Shown here: piece by piece, positions 17,801-26,706 of the stretch
How positions within the stretch are numbered: position 1 is the stretch's first letter
Layout of the letters: every line of letters starts with the position of its first letter
Assembly (NCBI GenBank): GCA_017540505.1
Contig: JAFYAW010000030.1
Coordinates: 62,001-126,000, forward strand
Direction: 5' to 3'
Length of the DNA: 64,000 bases
Origin: Bacteroidales bacterium
GTDB lineage: Bacteria; Bacteroidota; Bacteroidia; Bacteroidales; WCHB1-69
The notes under the pieces: generated by a model
The model's database searches: none
Seen by the model: only the letters and a program-made list of their open reading frames with translations
Told to the model about the DNA's origin: nothing
Made by a program: the position numbers and the translations under genes

Positions 17801-17914
17801 AGACGGTGCTTTTATGCTCCCAGACCATTCATTCAAAATCCGTTTCTTTCTTCGTCATTGGTTTTAGAATTTCACCGGTTAGCGCAGAAGGTATGGTGAC
17901 ACTCAATTTTTTTG

Positions 17915-17922
17915 TATTTTTG
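17915..17922 (+). promoter_or_regulatory. -7 box (TATTTTTG) of MPHHR paralogue 1
   Basis: TATTTTTG followed by 'cacctgta' lies 20 bases before the ATG at 17943. The same 'cacctg' context recurs before the other paralogues. Confidence 0.65.
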
Positions 17923-17942
17923 CACCTGTATAATTTACCGTT

Positions 17943-18860
17943 ATGCCTCACCACCGACATACGCTTTTCGTTACAGCTTTAGTCGCCGTGCTGGTACTGC
18001 TGGCGGCGGGGCCTGCACGGGGACAGCAGCAGTTCAGACTAGAAGTGGACACGTTGTACCTGATGGCGGGCGAAGAGATGAACTTGAATTTCGACGACTA
18101 CACCCTTCGATACAAAGAAACGTTCCCGTTTTACGAGGATGACCGTTACACCGTAGTATACGAGCGTGGATTTGGTTGCGGCGCGGGAGGAAGCGTCATT
18201 TTTGAGGAAAAAGAAATCAGTTGGTACCCTGTGACCAAGAACGGTTGGCTGCAATACGAACCCGTACACCGCAGGTATTTGTGCGACGGAGCACCCGGCA
18301 GGATCGTCCGTACCGATTCGACATATTATCTGGTGTACCCAGACCGTGTGTGCAGTTTTGACATCGGCGAAAATCCCGGACAGATCGGCTATCTGAACGA
18401 ATTACCTAAAGACGATCTCTTTGATTTTCCTTGGATGAAAGAAAAGTGGTATTATCCTAACAAGATTGGCAACACTCTCAACAAACAAGAGTTTAATGGT
18501 ACTGTTGTGTTGCACGGTTGTCAAATTGGTCGCAAGTACCACTATCAGAAACCTGACACCTGCATCGAGCAAGCATTCTGTGTTGATAATCGGGTTTACT
18601 GCATCGTGACTACACCAGAAACGACGAGCATTGAACAGGTTGATAACGGCCGTTTCGAGCGGGTGGCGGATCTCGGACGGCGGTTCGACTTCATCAATGG
18701 TTTCTACCCTGAGTGGCAATTAGACGACCATCTTAGAGACTTCAACCGCAGTAATGATGGCTGTCGGCTGGTGTTCAGAGATGCCTTCCACAACGGCATC
18801 CTTACTGTGAAAGACTACACGGTGCATATCCAGTATGTAAGATTGAACGTGTTGCCGTAA
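17943..18860 (+). CDS. MPHHR-family secreted protein, paralogue 1 (short form)
   Basis: A 305-residue protein starting MPHHRHTLFVTALVAVLVLLAAGPARGQQ, a signal peptide. It belongs to a set of four paralogues here (with 20154, 21907 and 23604). Shared features are the opening, a central IVRTDSTYYLVYPD segment, and a later block FCVDNRVYCIVTTPETTSIEQVDNGRFERVADLGRRFDF. It lacks the C-terminal domain of about 180 residues seen in paralogues 2 and 3. No known family was recognised. The repeated short beta-strand segments suggest a propeller-like beta fold, which is an inference. It lies between galM and galK. Confidence 0.6.
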   Translation: MPHHRHTLFVTALVAVLVLLAAGPARGQQQFRLEVDTLYLMAGEEMNLNFDDYTLRYKETFPFYEDDRYTVVYERGFGCGAGGSVIFEEKEISWYPVTKNGWLQYEPVHRRYLCDGAPGRIVRTDSTYYLVYPDRVCSFDIGENPGQIGYLNELPKDDLFDFPWMKEKWYYPNKIGNTLNKQEFNGTVVLHGCQIGRKYHYQKPDTCIEQAFCVDNRVYCIVTTPETTSIEQVDNGRFERVADLGRRFDFINGFYPEWQLDDHLRDFNRSNDGCRLVFRDAFHNGILTVKDYTVHIQYVRLNVLP

Positions 18861-18882
18861 AAAACTAATCACTAAAAAATCG

Positions 18883-18890
18883 TACTTTTG
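18883..18890 (+). promoter_or_regulatory. -7 box (TACTTTTG) of galK
   Basis: TACTTTTG followed by 'cccc', 55 bases before the galK ATG. The leader is longer than usual for this genome. Confidence 0.6.
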
Positions 18891-18945
18891 CCCCCTAAAA
18901 AACCGAGACGCGACATGCCACGTCTACAAGGGTAAAACTCCGACT

Positions 18946-20055
18946 ATGCTGCAAACCGAACGCCACTTTTTCGCCCCTGGGCGCGTGAACCTCATCGGTG
19001 ATCACACTGATTATAATGGGGGACTCGTCTTCCCCGCTGCGCTTAATATGGGTACGTATCTTACTGTGAAACAGAACGATGATGCGAATCTCTTCCGTTT
19101 TATCTCCGAAAACGATTCGGCGGAGTTTCTGATTCGTAAGGAGGAACTGTCGCTAAAGCGGAACAGCTGGGTGGATTACCCGCTCGGCGTGATCAAGGAG
19201 TTCACCGACAGGGGAATTCCCGTGAGCGGTCTCCAGTTCCACTACCGCGGTGACCTGCCCATCGGGGCCGCGCTCTCCTCCTCCGCTTCCATCGAAATGG
19301 TGACAGCTGTGGCCCTCAACGCCCTGAACGGCAGTCCGTTCACGATGTTAGAGCTCGTGCAGATGGCTCAGCACGCAGAGAACGACTTCGTGGGGATGAA
19401 CTGCGGTATCATGGACCAGTTCGCTTCGGGCTTTGGAAAGAAAGATTGCGCTATTGCGCTGGATTGCAACATGTTGGAGTACGAGCACGTGCCGTTGGAG
19501 ATGCGCGGGCTGAAGTTTGTTATCGCCAACACGAACAAGAAACGCGGGTTGGTGGACTCGGCCTACAACCAGCGGCGTACCGAATGCCAGCAGGCATTGG
19601 AGACGCTACGGCAACATGTGGAAGCAGATAACCTCTGCCAATATTCGCCAGAGCAGTTCGGGCAACTCTCTGTGCATCTGAGCGGTGACATCCTCAAGCG
19701 GGCGCGGCACACCGTGAGCGAGCATGCCCGTGTGAAAGAAGCCATTGTCGCCCTGGAAAACGGTGACATGGCCCGTTTCGGCCAGCTGATGAACGCCTCG
19801 CACGCCTCCCTGCGCGACGATTATGAGGTCACTTGTCCTGAACTGGACTTCCTGGCCAAATGGGCGCAGCAGTTTCCCGGCGTGCTCGGCAGCCGCATGA
19901 CCGGCGCGGGCTTCGGCGGCTGCACGGTGACGTTGATAGCGGAAAACCAGGTGGATGCGTTTGTTGGAAATGTTGGAACCGCCTACGGGCAACAGTTCCA
20001 TATCAAGGCCGATTTTTATGTGGCGGAGATTGGTGACGGGGCAGGGGATAGATAA
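18946..20055 (+). CDS. galK: Galactokinase
   Basis: A 369-residue GHMP kinase that phosphorylates galactose at C1 with ATP. The galactokinase signature GRVNLIGDHTDYNGGLVFPAAL is at residues about 9-30. The ATP-binding glycine/serine loop follows as IGAALSSSASIEM, then NCGIMDQFASGFGKK, and the C-terminal GHMP motif MTGAGFGGCTVTLI. The length is close to that of typical bacterial enzymes. It is cytoplasmic. Unusually for a gal locus it is embedded among four paralogous secreted proteins of unknown role. Confidence 0.95.
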   Translation: MLQTERHFFAPGRVNLIGDHTDYNGGLVFPAALNMGTYLTVKQNDDANLFRFISENDSAEFLIRKEELSLKRNSWVDYPLGVIKEFTDRGIPVSGLQFHYRGDLPIGAALSSSASIEMVTAVALNALNGSPFTMLELVQMAQHAENDFVGMNCGIMDQFASGFGKKDCAIALDCNMLEYEHVPLEMRGLKFVIANTNKKRGLVDSAYNQRRTECQQALETLRQHVEADNLCQYSPEQFGQLSVHLSGDILKRARHTVSEHARVKEAIVALENGDMARFGQLMNASHASLRDDYEVTCPELDFLAKWAQQFPGVLGSRMTGAGFGGCTVTLIAENQVDAFVGNVGTAYGQQFHIKADFYVAEIGDGAGDR

Positions 20056-20124
20056 TAGTTTAGAGTTGAGAGTTTAGGGTTGAGAGTGCGAGCGTATGGA
20101 CGTGCGGCAGAAAATAATATTTTG

Positions 20125-20132
20125 TATTTTCG
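20125..20132 (+). promoter_or_regulatory. Variant -7 box (TATTTTCG) of MPHHR paralogue 2
   Basis: TTTGTATTTTCGCACCTGTA, almost the same as the sequence before paralogue 1 but with CG instead of TG in the box. It lies 21 bases before the ATG at 20154. Confidence 0.55.
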
Positions 20133-20153
20133 CACCTGTAAAAAAATCCCGCT

Positions 20154-21806
20154 ATGCCTCACCACCGAAATGCACATCTAATCATGGTCTTCGCGGCTTT
20201 GCTGCTTCTACTGGCGGCCTGCTCCAAGCAGCCAGAACAACAATTCTCGGTGGTTCAGGATACTCTTCACATTAACGCGCCAGATTATTTCACTCCATAC
20301 ACCAGAATTGAGTTGCAATGGTCTGTCCCATATCAAGATTGGTATTTCTGCATCTTTGAGGAAAATGATATCTACGAACCTTGGAGAAACCAATATGTCT
20401 TTTTAGCCATCTCCAAAGACGGAAAACACATACGGAAACTGGATTGCCCCAAAGAATTCAATCTTCATACTTCTGGTGATTTATATGTGAGGCAGGACAA
20501 CCTGTTCCTTTATATACCCTACGATCTGTTCGATCCTCGCTATTACTATTTTGACCTGAAACAATGGAAATGGAAACCTGCCAAGGGTGAATCCAATCTC
20601 CTTTATGAAGATGATGCTTATCAAATTGCAGCCGTGAATATGGGCGAATGGGGCAGTTACACCTGGTTTATAGATAAGCAGCGCAATAATGACGAAATGC
20701 GAAAAAAACATACTCAATATGTTAGACCTTATGTAGTATCCGAAAGAATAATCCGATCTGACAGCATCTACTACTTTGTGCATCCGTATGGCATTTACAC
20801 CACTTCTGTCAAGGGCCCCAAAGGTGTGCTTTGCGACGACTCCACATCTTATCGGATTGGGGAGGAAAGGGACTATCGGTTTATAGGCGGATTGTTTTAT
20901 TGGCCGATACTCAATGAAACAGGCATCAAAGTGGATTCATTTCCCTCATATTTCCATTTTACTGGTAAAAAGGTTGTTGGGAACGATTCATGGAAGGAGA
21001 GTACGGTGACAAGATATGATTCGATAACGCAATATGATACCGTTATCAACCAGGCATTCCTTAGCAATAACCAACTTTACTGTATTGTTACTACGCCAAA
21101 GAACTCTTTTATTTCACAAATCAGGGATGGAAAGATGATTCCTGAATTGGATTTGGGCGAACGATATGACTTTTCCCGTCATCGAGGGTCGTTTCGTAGT
21201 GTGAATCTGGCCGACAACAAGTGTTTTCTCCAATTTGAAGAAGATTTTTCCACGTATGGCCTGATGGATGTGGAGGATCGAACAATCCGTATCCGCCATT
21301 TGGTTATCCACCAGGACACGTTGCCCTTTGTAGGGACGGACAATGTAAAGCCGTTGTTGGAGTTTCTGTTGATGCGTTTGGGTAATCTGTCCTTGGATGA
21401 ATTGCGCCGCTATGAAACACAATTGGGCGGAATATGCTATCAGAAATATCGCGACCCCAACGGTTATTTCCCGGATGAATATCAAAATAAAGACAAATAT
21501 TTCAGTCCGACATTTTACAAAAGAGTCAATGGCCAGCAGACTTTTGTCACCGAATATTGTGTCTCTATGTCTGACTCAATGGTCAAAAAGGTCTTTATGG
21601 AATGGGTAAAGACGAATTTCTTCAACTCTCACCTGTATAGATATAAAACGTGTGACAACTTAGCTGCCAAATGTGCGGAAATATCCGAAATCGTTTCTAA
21701 GATTACCGGCACAAAACCCAAACGGGAAAAGAATTACTTGAAATGGACTTTCAATGGCCTTACTATCAAACTGTACGAAAAGGATGGGCGTATGGTGATC
21801 TCTTGA
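20154..21806 (+). CDS. MPHHR-family lipoprotein, paralogue 2 (long form)
   Basis: A 550-residue protein, MPHHRNAHLIMVFAALLLLLAAC, in which LLAAC is a lipobox, so this copy is probably a lipoprotein; its relatives have WPARAQ or similar instead. The N-terminal about 370 residues match paralogue 3 throughout: WYFCIFEENDIYEPW, GEWGSYTWFID, IIRSDSIYYFVHP, LYCIVTTPKNSFISQI, LDVEDRTIRI. The C-terminal 180 residues form a second domain beginning GTDNVKPLLEFLL and including PDEYQNKDKYFSPTFYKRV, DSMVKKVFMEWVKTNFFNS and a final strand pair. No catalytic motif was recognised. It is transcribed from its own variant promoter. Confidence 0.6.
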   Translation: MPHHRNAHLIMVFAALLLLLAACSKQPEQQFSVVQDTLHINAPDYFTPYTRIELQWSVPYQDWYFCIFEENDIYEPWRNQYVFLAISKDGKHIRKLDCPKEFNLHTSGDLYVRQDNLFLYIPYDLFDPRYYYFDLKQWKWKPAKGESNLLYEDDAYQIAAVNMGEWGSYTWFIDKQRNNDEMRKKHTQYVRPYVVSERIIRSDSIYYFVHPYGIYTTSVKGPKGVLCDDSTSYRIGEERDYRFIGGLFYWPILNETGIKVDSFPSYFHFTGKKVVGNDSWKESTVTRYDSITQYDTVINQAFLSNNQLYCIVTTPKNSFISQIRDGKMIPELDLGERYDFSRHRGSFRSVNLADNKCFLQFEEDFSTYGLMDVEDRTIRIRHLVIHQDTLPFVGTDNVKPLLEFLLMRLGNLSLDELRRYETQLGGICYQKYRDPNGYFPDEYQNKDKYFSPTFYKRVNGQQTFVTEYCVSMSDSMVKKVFMEWVKTNFFNSHLYRYKTCDNLAAKCAEISEIVSKITGTKPKREKNYLKWTFNGLTIKLYEKDGRMVIS

Positions 21807-21878
21807 GTTTCGTTTCCCGCAGAAGGCGCAGATTTTATTGGGCGCATATACACACAATATGCGAAGATAAAAAAATCG

Positions 21879-21886
21879 TATTTTCG
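21879..21886 (+). promoter_or_regulatory. Variant -7 box (TATTTTCG) of MPHHR paralogue 3
   Basis: TATTTTCG followed by 'cacctg', 20 bases before the ATG at 21907. The upstream intergenic sequence (ccgcagaaggcgcagatt, then gcgcatatacacac) is repeated before paralogue 4, so promoter and gene were duplicated together. Confidence 0.55.
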
Positions 21887-21906
21887 CACCTGAAATTAAT
21901 CCCGCT

Positions 21907-23496
21907 ATGCCTCACCACCGACATATACATCTGATCATGGTCTTCGCTGCTGCATTGCTGCTGTTGGCGGCGTGGCCTGCGCGGGCGCAACAGCATTTCA
22001 CCGTGATACGGGATACCGTTCACATTAACGCAGCGGACTTTTTCAGCCCCATTTCCGCGGTGTCGCTTGGGTGGACGGCTAAATATCAAGGCTGGTACTT
22101 TTGCATTTTCGAGGAAGAGGACATTTTCGAGCCCTGGAAAGGGAACCGAATCCTGTTGGCGATTTCTGAGGACGGACATAAGGTCAGAAGAGTGGATTTC
22201 CCTTCCCAAAAATTCAGCGTTTACGGTGACTTTTTCGTCCGGGACGGGAATTTGATTCTTAAACCCTATCATACGGAGATTGCCGGGAATGGATTCGTCT
22301 TTGACAACAAAAATTGGTCGTGGAAACCAACAAATTCCATTTCTGATATTATTTACAAAGATGATTTATATACTGTTGCCTTTAAGGACTATGGAGAATG
22401 GGGAGATTACACATGGTTTATAAATAACAGGTTTAAAACCCAATATCTCCGACCGGAAGGTTTCTCCAGAATAATTAGAATTGACAGCGTCTATTATTTT
22501 GTGCATCAGAACCGGATTGATTCCGTTCCCGTATCTGACACGATGGGTTGTCGAATCAGGGGCTTATGGTATTATGATAATTCAAACATGTGGTTGTTTG
22601 AGCGCGAAATGTACAGAGACAACTCGGGAATGCTCACAACCCTTTCCTCAGTTAAGCCACAACCGTCAATTTTTATAACCAAGGGGAAAAAGGAGCCTGT
22701 TGCTTTTTTGCCGGGGATCATCTACGATACATTATTAGAGCACGCATTTAGTGTCGGGAAGCAGATATTCTCCATAGTCACAACCCCTCAAAAGACCATT
22801 CTTGCAACGGTAAGGGGTGGCCAGTTGCAGGAGGTGGTTGACTTTGGTCGCAAATACAACTTCATCCGAAAATATGACTGCTATCGGGGTGTAAATGTCG
22901 CCAACAACCAAAGCCTTCTCGGATTTAAGGAGAGCTACCATACCTCCGGTATCATAGATGTGGAGGATTCGGTTATCAGAATCCTAAACATCACACACAA
23001 TCAGGATACGCTTCATGCTTTGGGCACAGACAATGTCGGGAAACTGTTAGAATTCCTCTTAAAAAAACTTAATCGTTTGTCAACAAAGGTTTTGGATGGT
23101 TGTGAAAGGCGATTGGGCGGAACCGGTAATTATCAGTTCGAACCCATTGAAAACGGTTATTTCCCTGATGAGTATAAGAATGCTGCAGAATATGTTGGAA
23201 CGCAATACTACAAAGTGGTTGATGACACCCAGACACTTGTCACCTCGTACTGTATCCATCTGCCGGATTCGATGGTCAAAGGTGTTTATTTAGAGTGGGT
23301 TAAAACTAACTTTTTCAACTCAGCCACCCACTGGGTGGCTCCTGCCAAGGGCAATGAGGCAAAATGCACAGAGCTTTCCGATATTGTCACACATCTCACC
23401 GGCAAAAAGCCCAAACAGGTGGAAAAACATCTGGAATGGGAATACAAGGGTTTGATAATCAAGTTATACGGTGACGCCCGTCTGGTCATCTACTGA
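21907..23496 (+). CDS. MPHHR-family secreted protein, paralogue 3 (long form)
   Basis: A 529-residue protein with signal peptide MPHHRHIHLIMVFAAALLLLAAWPARAQ. It is the closest relative of paralogue 2 across both domains: WYFCIFEEEDIFEPW, GEWGDYTWFINN, YYFVHQNRIDS, FSIVTTPQKTILATV, GTDNVGKLLEFLLKKL, NGYFPDEYKN, DSMVKGVYLEWVKTNFFNS. The lipobox cysteine of paralogue 2 is absent. The function is unknown. The strong similarity and head-to-tail order point to recent local duplication. Confidence 0.6.
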   Translation: MPHHRHIHLIMVFAAALLLLAAWPARAQQHFTVIRDTVHINAADFFSPISAVSLGWTAKYQGWYFCIFEEEDIFEPWKGNRILLAISEDGHKVRRVDFPSQKFSVYGDFFVRDGNLILKPYHTEIAGNGFVFDNKNWSWKPTNSISDIIYKDDLYTVAFKDYGEWGDYTWFINNRFKTQYLRPEGFSRIIRIDSVYYFVHQNRIDSVPVSDTMGCRIRGLWYYDNSNMWLFEREMYRDNSGMLTTLSSVKPQPSIFITKGKKEPVAFLPGIIYDTLLEHAFSVGKQIFSIVTTPQKTILATVRGGQLQEVVDFGRKYNFIRKYDCYRGVNVANNQSLLGFKESYHTSGIIDVEDSVIRILNITHNQDTLHALGTDNVGKLLEFLLKKLNRLSTKVLDGCERRLGGTGNYQFEPIENGYFPDEYKNAAEYVGTQYYKVVDDTQTLVTSYCIHLPDSMVKGVYLEWVKTNFFNSATHWVAPAKGNEAKCTELSDIVTHLTGKKPKQVEKHLEWEYKGLIIKLYGDARLVIY

Positions 23497-23575
23497 GTTA
23501 AGGTTACCGCAGAACGCGCAGATTGGCGCAGAAATTATTATGCGCATATACGCACAACACGTGGAGAAAAAAATG

Positions 23576-23583
23576 TATTTTCG
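23576..23583 (+). promoter_or_regulatory. Variant -7 box (TATTTTCG) of MPHHR paralogue 4
   Basis: TATTTTCG followed by 'cacc', 20 bases before the ATG at 23604. This placement fixes that ATG as the start, since the longer frame from 23523 runs through the promoter. Confidence 0.55.
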
Positions 23584-23603
23584 CACCGTTTAAAAAGCCC
23601 ACT

Positions 23604-24734
23604 ATGCCTCACCACCGATATACACATCTGGTTATGCTCCTCGTTGCTTTGCTACTGCTACTGGCGGCACGGCCTGTGCGGGCGCAGCAGCTGTTCTCGG
23701 TAACGACGGACACTATTCCGATTGCATTGGACGATTTGGGGTCCTATTCAAACTTTCATGTGGCTTCGGCCATTAAGTACCACAACTATTACTACTTAAA
23801 TGTCAAGGCCGTTGACGCTACAAACCATTACAAAAACATGATTCTGGCCGTCTCGACTGACGGGAAACAGCAGAAGATTGTGGATTTTCCTAACACCGGA
23901 ATGGGATGGTATGCGAAAAGATTGTATGTCAGGAATGATACTTTGTTTTTAAGCTGTGACATTTTCGAGGAAAGCTCCTTTGGGCACTATTTTGACGACT
24001 CTCTATGGCAATGGTATTTCTCGGATGCTCTAACAGATGTGGTCTATGAAGATGATCTTTATTCTGCATCTTTCCGACTGATTCCCGGATGCAGATGGTC
24101 ACAATTATGGTTTACTGAAAAGCAAAGCACCTTCCACATGGAGACCAAAAACGGTTGGCTTCAGCCAGAATACACCCATCGTAAGTATATGGTTTACAAC
24201 AAACCATTTCGAATTGTCAGAAACGAGGATACCTACTATTTCGTTTACCAACGTGGGGTAAGCAAAGTGGATGTTCACCAACGACCAGGCATTGAATTGC
24301 GAAAAAGCATTTACCATGACAATATCTGGGATAACACTTTGGGGCAATATGGTTATGGGTCTTATTTCCCGTATAATGAGGATGATGATGTCATCCATCT
24401 ATTCGGCAATTATCAGCAGCCATGGTGGACAAAAACCGATACGTTTTTCCAGCAGGCCTTTTGCTACAACGGGCAGATGTATTATGTGGTCACCACCCCA
24501 AAAGGAACCAGTATTGCACAAATTGTTGAAGGGCAACTGAAAGAGGTAATTCCATTGTTATCGAATGAAATTCACATATCCTCTAACCAAAACATTATAG
24601 ACGAAAATTGCCTGATCTGCTTCAACCCCTCACACGAGGCTTTAGGTGTCATTGACATTGACTGCGGTCATGTGCGGATCTTGTATTTCTCGATGCAACC
24701 GAAAACGCTACCGTATAAAGTGAGGTTTCAATAA
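23604..24734 (+). CDS. MPHHR-family secreted protein, paralogue 4 (short form)
   Basis: A 376-residue protein with signal peptide MPHHRYTHLVMLLVALLLLLAARPVRAQ. It shares the N-terminal domain of the family (VYEDDLYSASF, NGWLQPEYTHRKY, IVRNEDTYYFVYQRG, QAFCYNGQMYYVVTTPKGTSIAQIVEGQLKEV). It ends after the DIDCGHVRILYFS block without the second domain. Its NGWLQPEYTHRKYM motif is closest to paralogue 1 (NGWLQYEPVHRRYL). So the array contains two short forms (1 and 4) on the outside and two long forms (2 and 3) inside. The function is unknown. Confidence 0.6.
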   Translation: MPHHRYTHLVMLLVALLLLLAARPVRAQQLFSVTTDTIPIALDDLGSYSNFHVASAIKYHNYYYLNVKAVDATNHYKNMILAVSTDGKQQKIVDFPNTGMGWYAKRLYVRNDTLFLSCDIFEESSFGHYFDDSLWQWYFSDALTDVVYEDDLYSASFRLIPGCRWSQLWFTEKQSTFHMETKNGWLQPEYTHRKYMVYNKPFRIVRNEDTYYFVYQRGVSKVDVHQRPGIELRKSIYHDNIWDNTLGQYGYGSYFPYNEDDDVIHLFGNYQQPWWTKTDTFFQQAFCYNGQMYYVVTTPKGTSIAQIVEGQLKEVIPLLSNEIHISSNQNIIDENCLICFNPSHEALGVIDIDCGHVRILYFSMQPKTLPYKVRFQ

Positions 24735-24845
24735 ATATAATAAATATTACGTGCAGATACGTGTGATTTGCTGCAGTAAAGCCGTGTGCAATCGCAGCAC
24801 AAATCACTAGTCACTAATTACTATTCACGGCTCACTAAAAAATCG

Positions 24846-24853
24846 TACCTTTG
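24846..24853 (+). promoter_or_regulatory. -7 box (TACCTTTG)
   Basis: TACCTTTG followed by 'cag', 27 bases before the ATG at 24881. The upstream 110 bases contain only low-complexity 'tcactaa' repeats. Confidence 0.6.
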
Positions 24854-24880
24854 CAGTCGATTTATTGAATTCCGATAATC

Positions 24881-26623
24881 ATGAATAGACTGAAAATATC
24901 CCTCCATGTCGCCTTTATGGCGCTATGCCTCATTGTTTTACAACCGATTGCCACCAACGCGCAAGGTACAAAGAATTCCCTCAAATGCACGGCTCCTGCC
25001 TATCTGAAGTCTGGTGACAAGGTGGCACTCATCACGCCATCGTATTACGGTTCCGAAGTGAGCACCCGCAAGGCGGCTAAGGTGTTACGCAATTGGGGCT
25101 TCAAACCGGTTGTCGGACCGAATGTGGGACGCAAGTACCTGACCCATTATGCCGGCACGGCCGAGGAACGACTCGCCGACCTTCGTTGGGCACTCCAGAA
25201 TCCTGACATCAAGGCCATTGTCTGCATGCGCGGAGGCTACGGTACCCTGCATCTGGTGGAGGGACTGCCCTTGCAAGAAATGGCGGCCTCGCCCAAGTGG
25301 ATTGTCGGTTACAGCGACGTCACCACGCTGCTGGATATGGAAGCGAGTGCCGGCGTGATGGGAATCCACGGAGTCATGGGCTGCAATATCGGCGGTCGGG
25401 GCGGCGCAGACCTCTCGTGTACGCTTGTGCGCGACCTGCTTGCGGGCCAGGTGCCCCAGTATGAGCTGCCCGTTCATCCGCTCAATATCCCGGGCCGTGC
25501 CACAGGCACGCTCGTGGGCGGCAACCTCGCCACTTTTGTTCCGCTGTTAGGAACCCGGGCAGATGTTTTCGGCAATTCCGACATTATTCTTTTTGTGGAA
25601 GAGTTGGATGAAACTCACCATAGTATCGACCGCCTGTTCAACATCTTGAAAATGAACGGAGTGCTTGCGCATTGCAAAGGCATTATCTTGGGCGATTTTA
25701 CCGATTGTAAAAATGATGTGGGCTATGAAAGTGTGGAGGCGATGCTGCGCGAGTACATCGCCCCGTACAACATCCCGCTGCTATGCGGTTTCCCGGCCGG
25801 TCATGAAAAGGTGAACCTGCCCCTCGTGATGGGCGCGCCGGTTACGCTTGACGTGCGTGCGGACGGCGCTACGCTCACCTTCAATATTTCCGGCAAGCAG
25901 AAAACTGTGCGCACCGAAGGACTTCGCCCGCTTCAGACAGACAAACCCGAAGAGGATGCCAGCCGGTTTGTGAACATCACCGATGTGGTGCCGGATGTCA
26001 TCTTGGAAATCCGCTATTTCGGCACTTATAACTTTGTGGGCCAGCGTATTGACGGCTACCAGCAGCCCATTGCCCTGATGACGAAGCGTGCCGCCGATAG
26101 TCTGAAAGCCGTCAGCGACGACGTGATGCGCATGGGCTATCGGTTGAAGATTTACGATGCCTATCGTCCGCAGATGGCCGTGGACCATTTTGTGCGCTGG
26201 GCCGCCGACATCCCCGACACGATGATGCGGCAGTATTTCTATCCCGAAGTGGATAAGCGTTTTCTTTTTGACCAAGGTTACATTGCGGCGAAAAGCGGCC
26301 ACACGCGTGGCTCCACCGTTGACCTTACCCTTTTCGACATGGCCACGGAAAAGGAAGTTGATATGGGCGGCACTTTTGACTGGTTTGGAAAGGAGAGCCA
26401 TCCCGATTTCGGCGGTAACCCGGAGACGGGCGTTTATGACGGGAAACCGTCGCCCGCGGGCCGCACCATCACCGAAGAGCAGTTCCGCAACCGTATGATC
26501 CTGCGTGCGGCGATGCTGCGCCACGGCTTCAAACCCATCGATGAAGAGTGGTGGCACTTTACCCTGAAAGACGAGCCCTATCCAGGGACCTATTTCGAGT
26601 TCCCGGTGATGAAAATCGAGTAA
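24881..26623 (+). CDS. LD-carboxypeptidase (S66) / D-Ala-D-Ala dipeptidase (VanX-type) fusion
   Basis: A 580-residue protein with a signal peptide (MNRLKISLHVAFMALCLIVL...NAQG). Residues about 38-330 are an S66 LD-carboxypeptidase, which removes the terminal D-Ala from cell-wall tetrapeptides. Nucleophile Ser145 is in GYSDVT, Glu240 in LFVEELDETHHSIDR, and His308 in GFPAGHEKVNLPL. Residues about 365-580 are an M15 D-alanyl-D-alanine dipeptidase of the VanX/DdpX type. Its Zn ligands are His474 and Asp481 in SGHTRGSTVDLTL and His559 in EEWWHF, with AYRPQ upstream. Both active sites look intact. The two activities act on peptidoglycan peptides and on free D-Ala-D-Ala, so wall-fragment recycling in the periplasm is the likely role; vancomycin resistance is not implied. 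Confidence 0.88.
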   Translation: MNRLKISLHVAFMALCLIVLQPIATNAQGTKNSLKCTAPAYLKSGDKVALITPSYYGSEVSTRKAAKVLRNWGFKPVVGPNVGRKYLTHYAGTAEERLADLRWALQNPDIKAIVCMRGGYGTLHLVEGLPLQEMAASPKWIVGYSDVTTLLDMEASAGVMGIHGVMGCNIGGRGGADLSCTLVRDLLAGQVPQYELPVHPLNIPGRATGTLVGGNLATFVPLLGTRADVFGNSDIILFVEELDETHHSIDRLFNILKMNGVLAHCKGIILGDFTDCKNDVGYESVEAMLREYIAPYNIPLLCGFPAGHEKVNLPLVMGAPVTLDVRADGATLTFNISGKQKTVRTEGLRPLQTDKPEEDASRFVNITDVVPDVILEIRYFGTYNFVGQRIDGYQQPIALMTKRAADSLKAVSDDVMRMGYRLKIYDAYRPQMAVDHFVRWAADIPDTMMRQYFYPEVDKRFLFDQGYIAAKSGHTRGSTVDLTLFDMATEKEVDMGGTFDWFGKESHPDFGGNPETGVYDGKPSPAGRTITEEQFRNRMILRAAMLRHGFKPIDEEWWHFTLKDEPYPGTYFEFPVMKIE

Positions 26624-26706
26624 ATCACAAATCTTCGGCTTGACAACACATCCAATGGTATATAAATCATTGACAACAGGGATCAAGCCCAAACAATAAA
26701 TTATAG

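Noticed and set aside
24881-26623. Vancomycin-resistance gene (vanX)
   Set aside because: The VanX-type half is fused to an LD-carboxypeptidase and no vanH/vanA-type ligase genes are near. Wall-peptide recycling is more likely.
25781-26692. 303-codon antisense frame opposite the VanX-type half
   Set aside because: It is a complementary-strand shadow of a gene with intact catalytic motifs and has no start signals.
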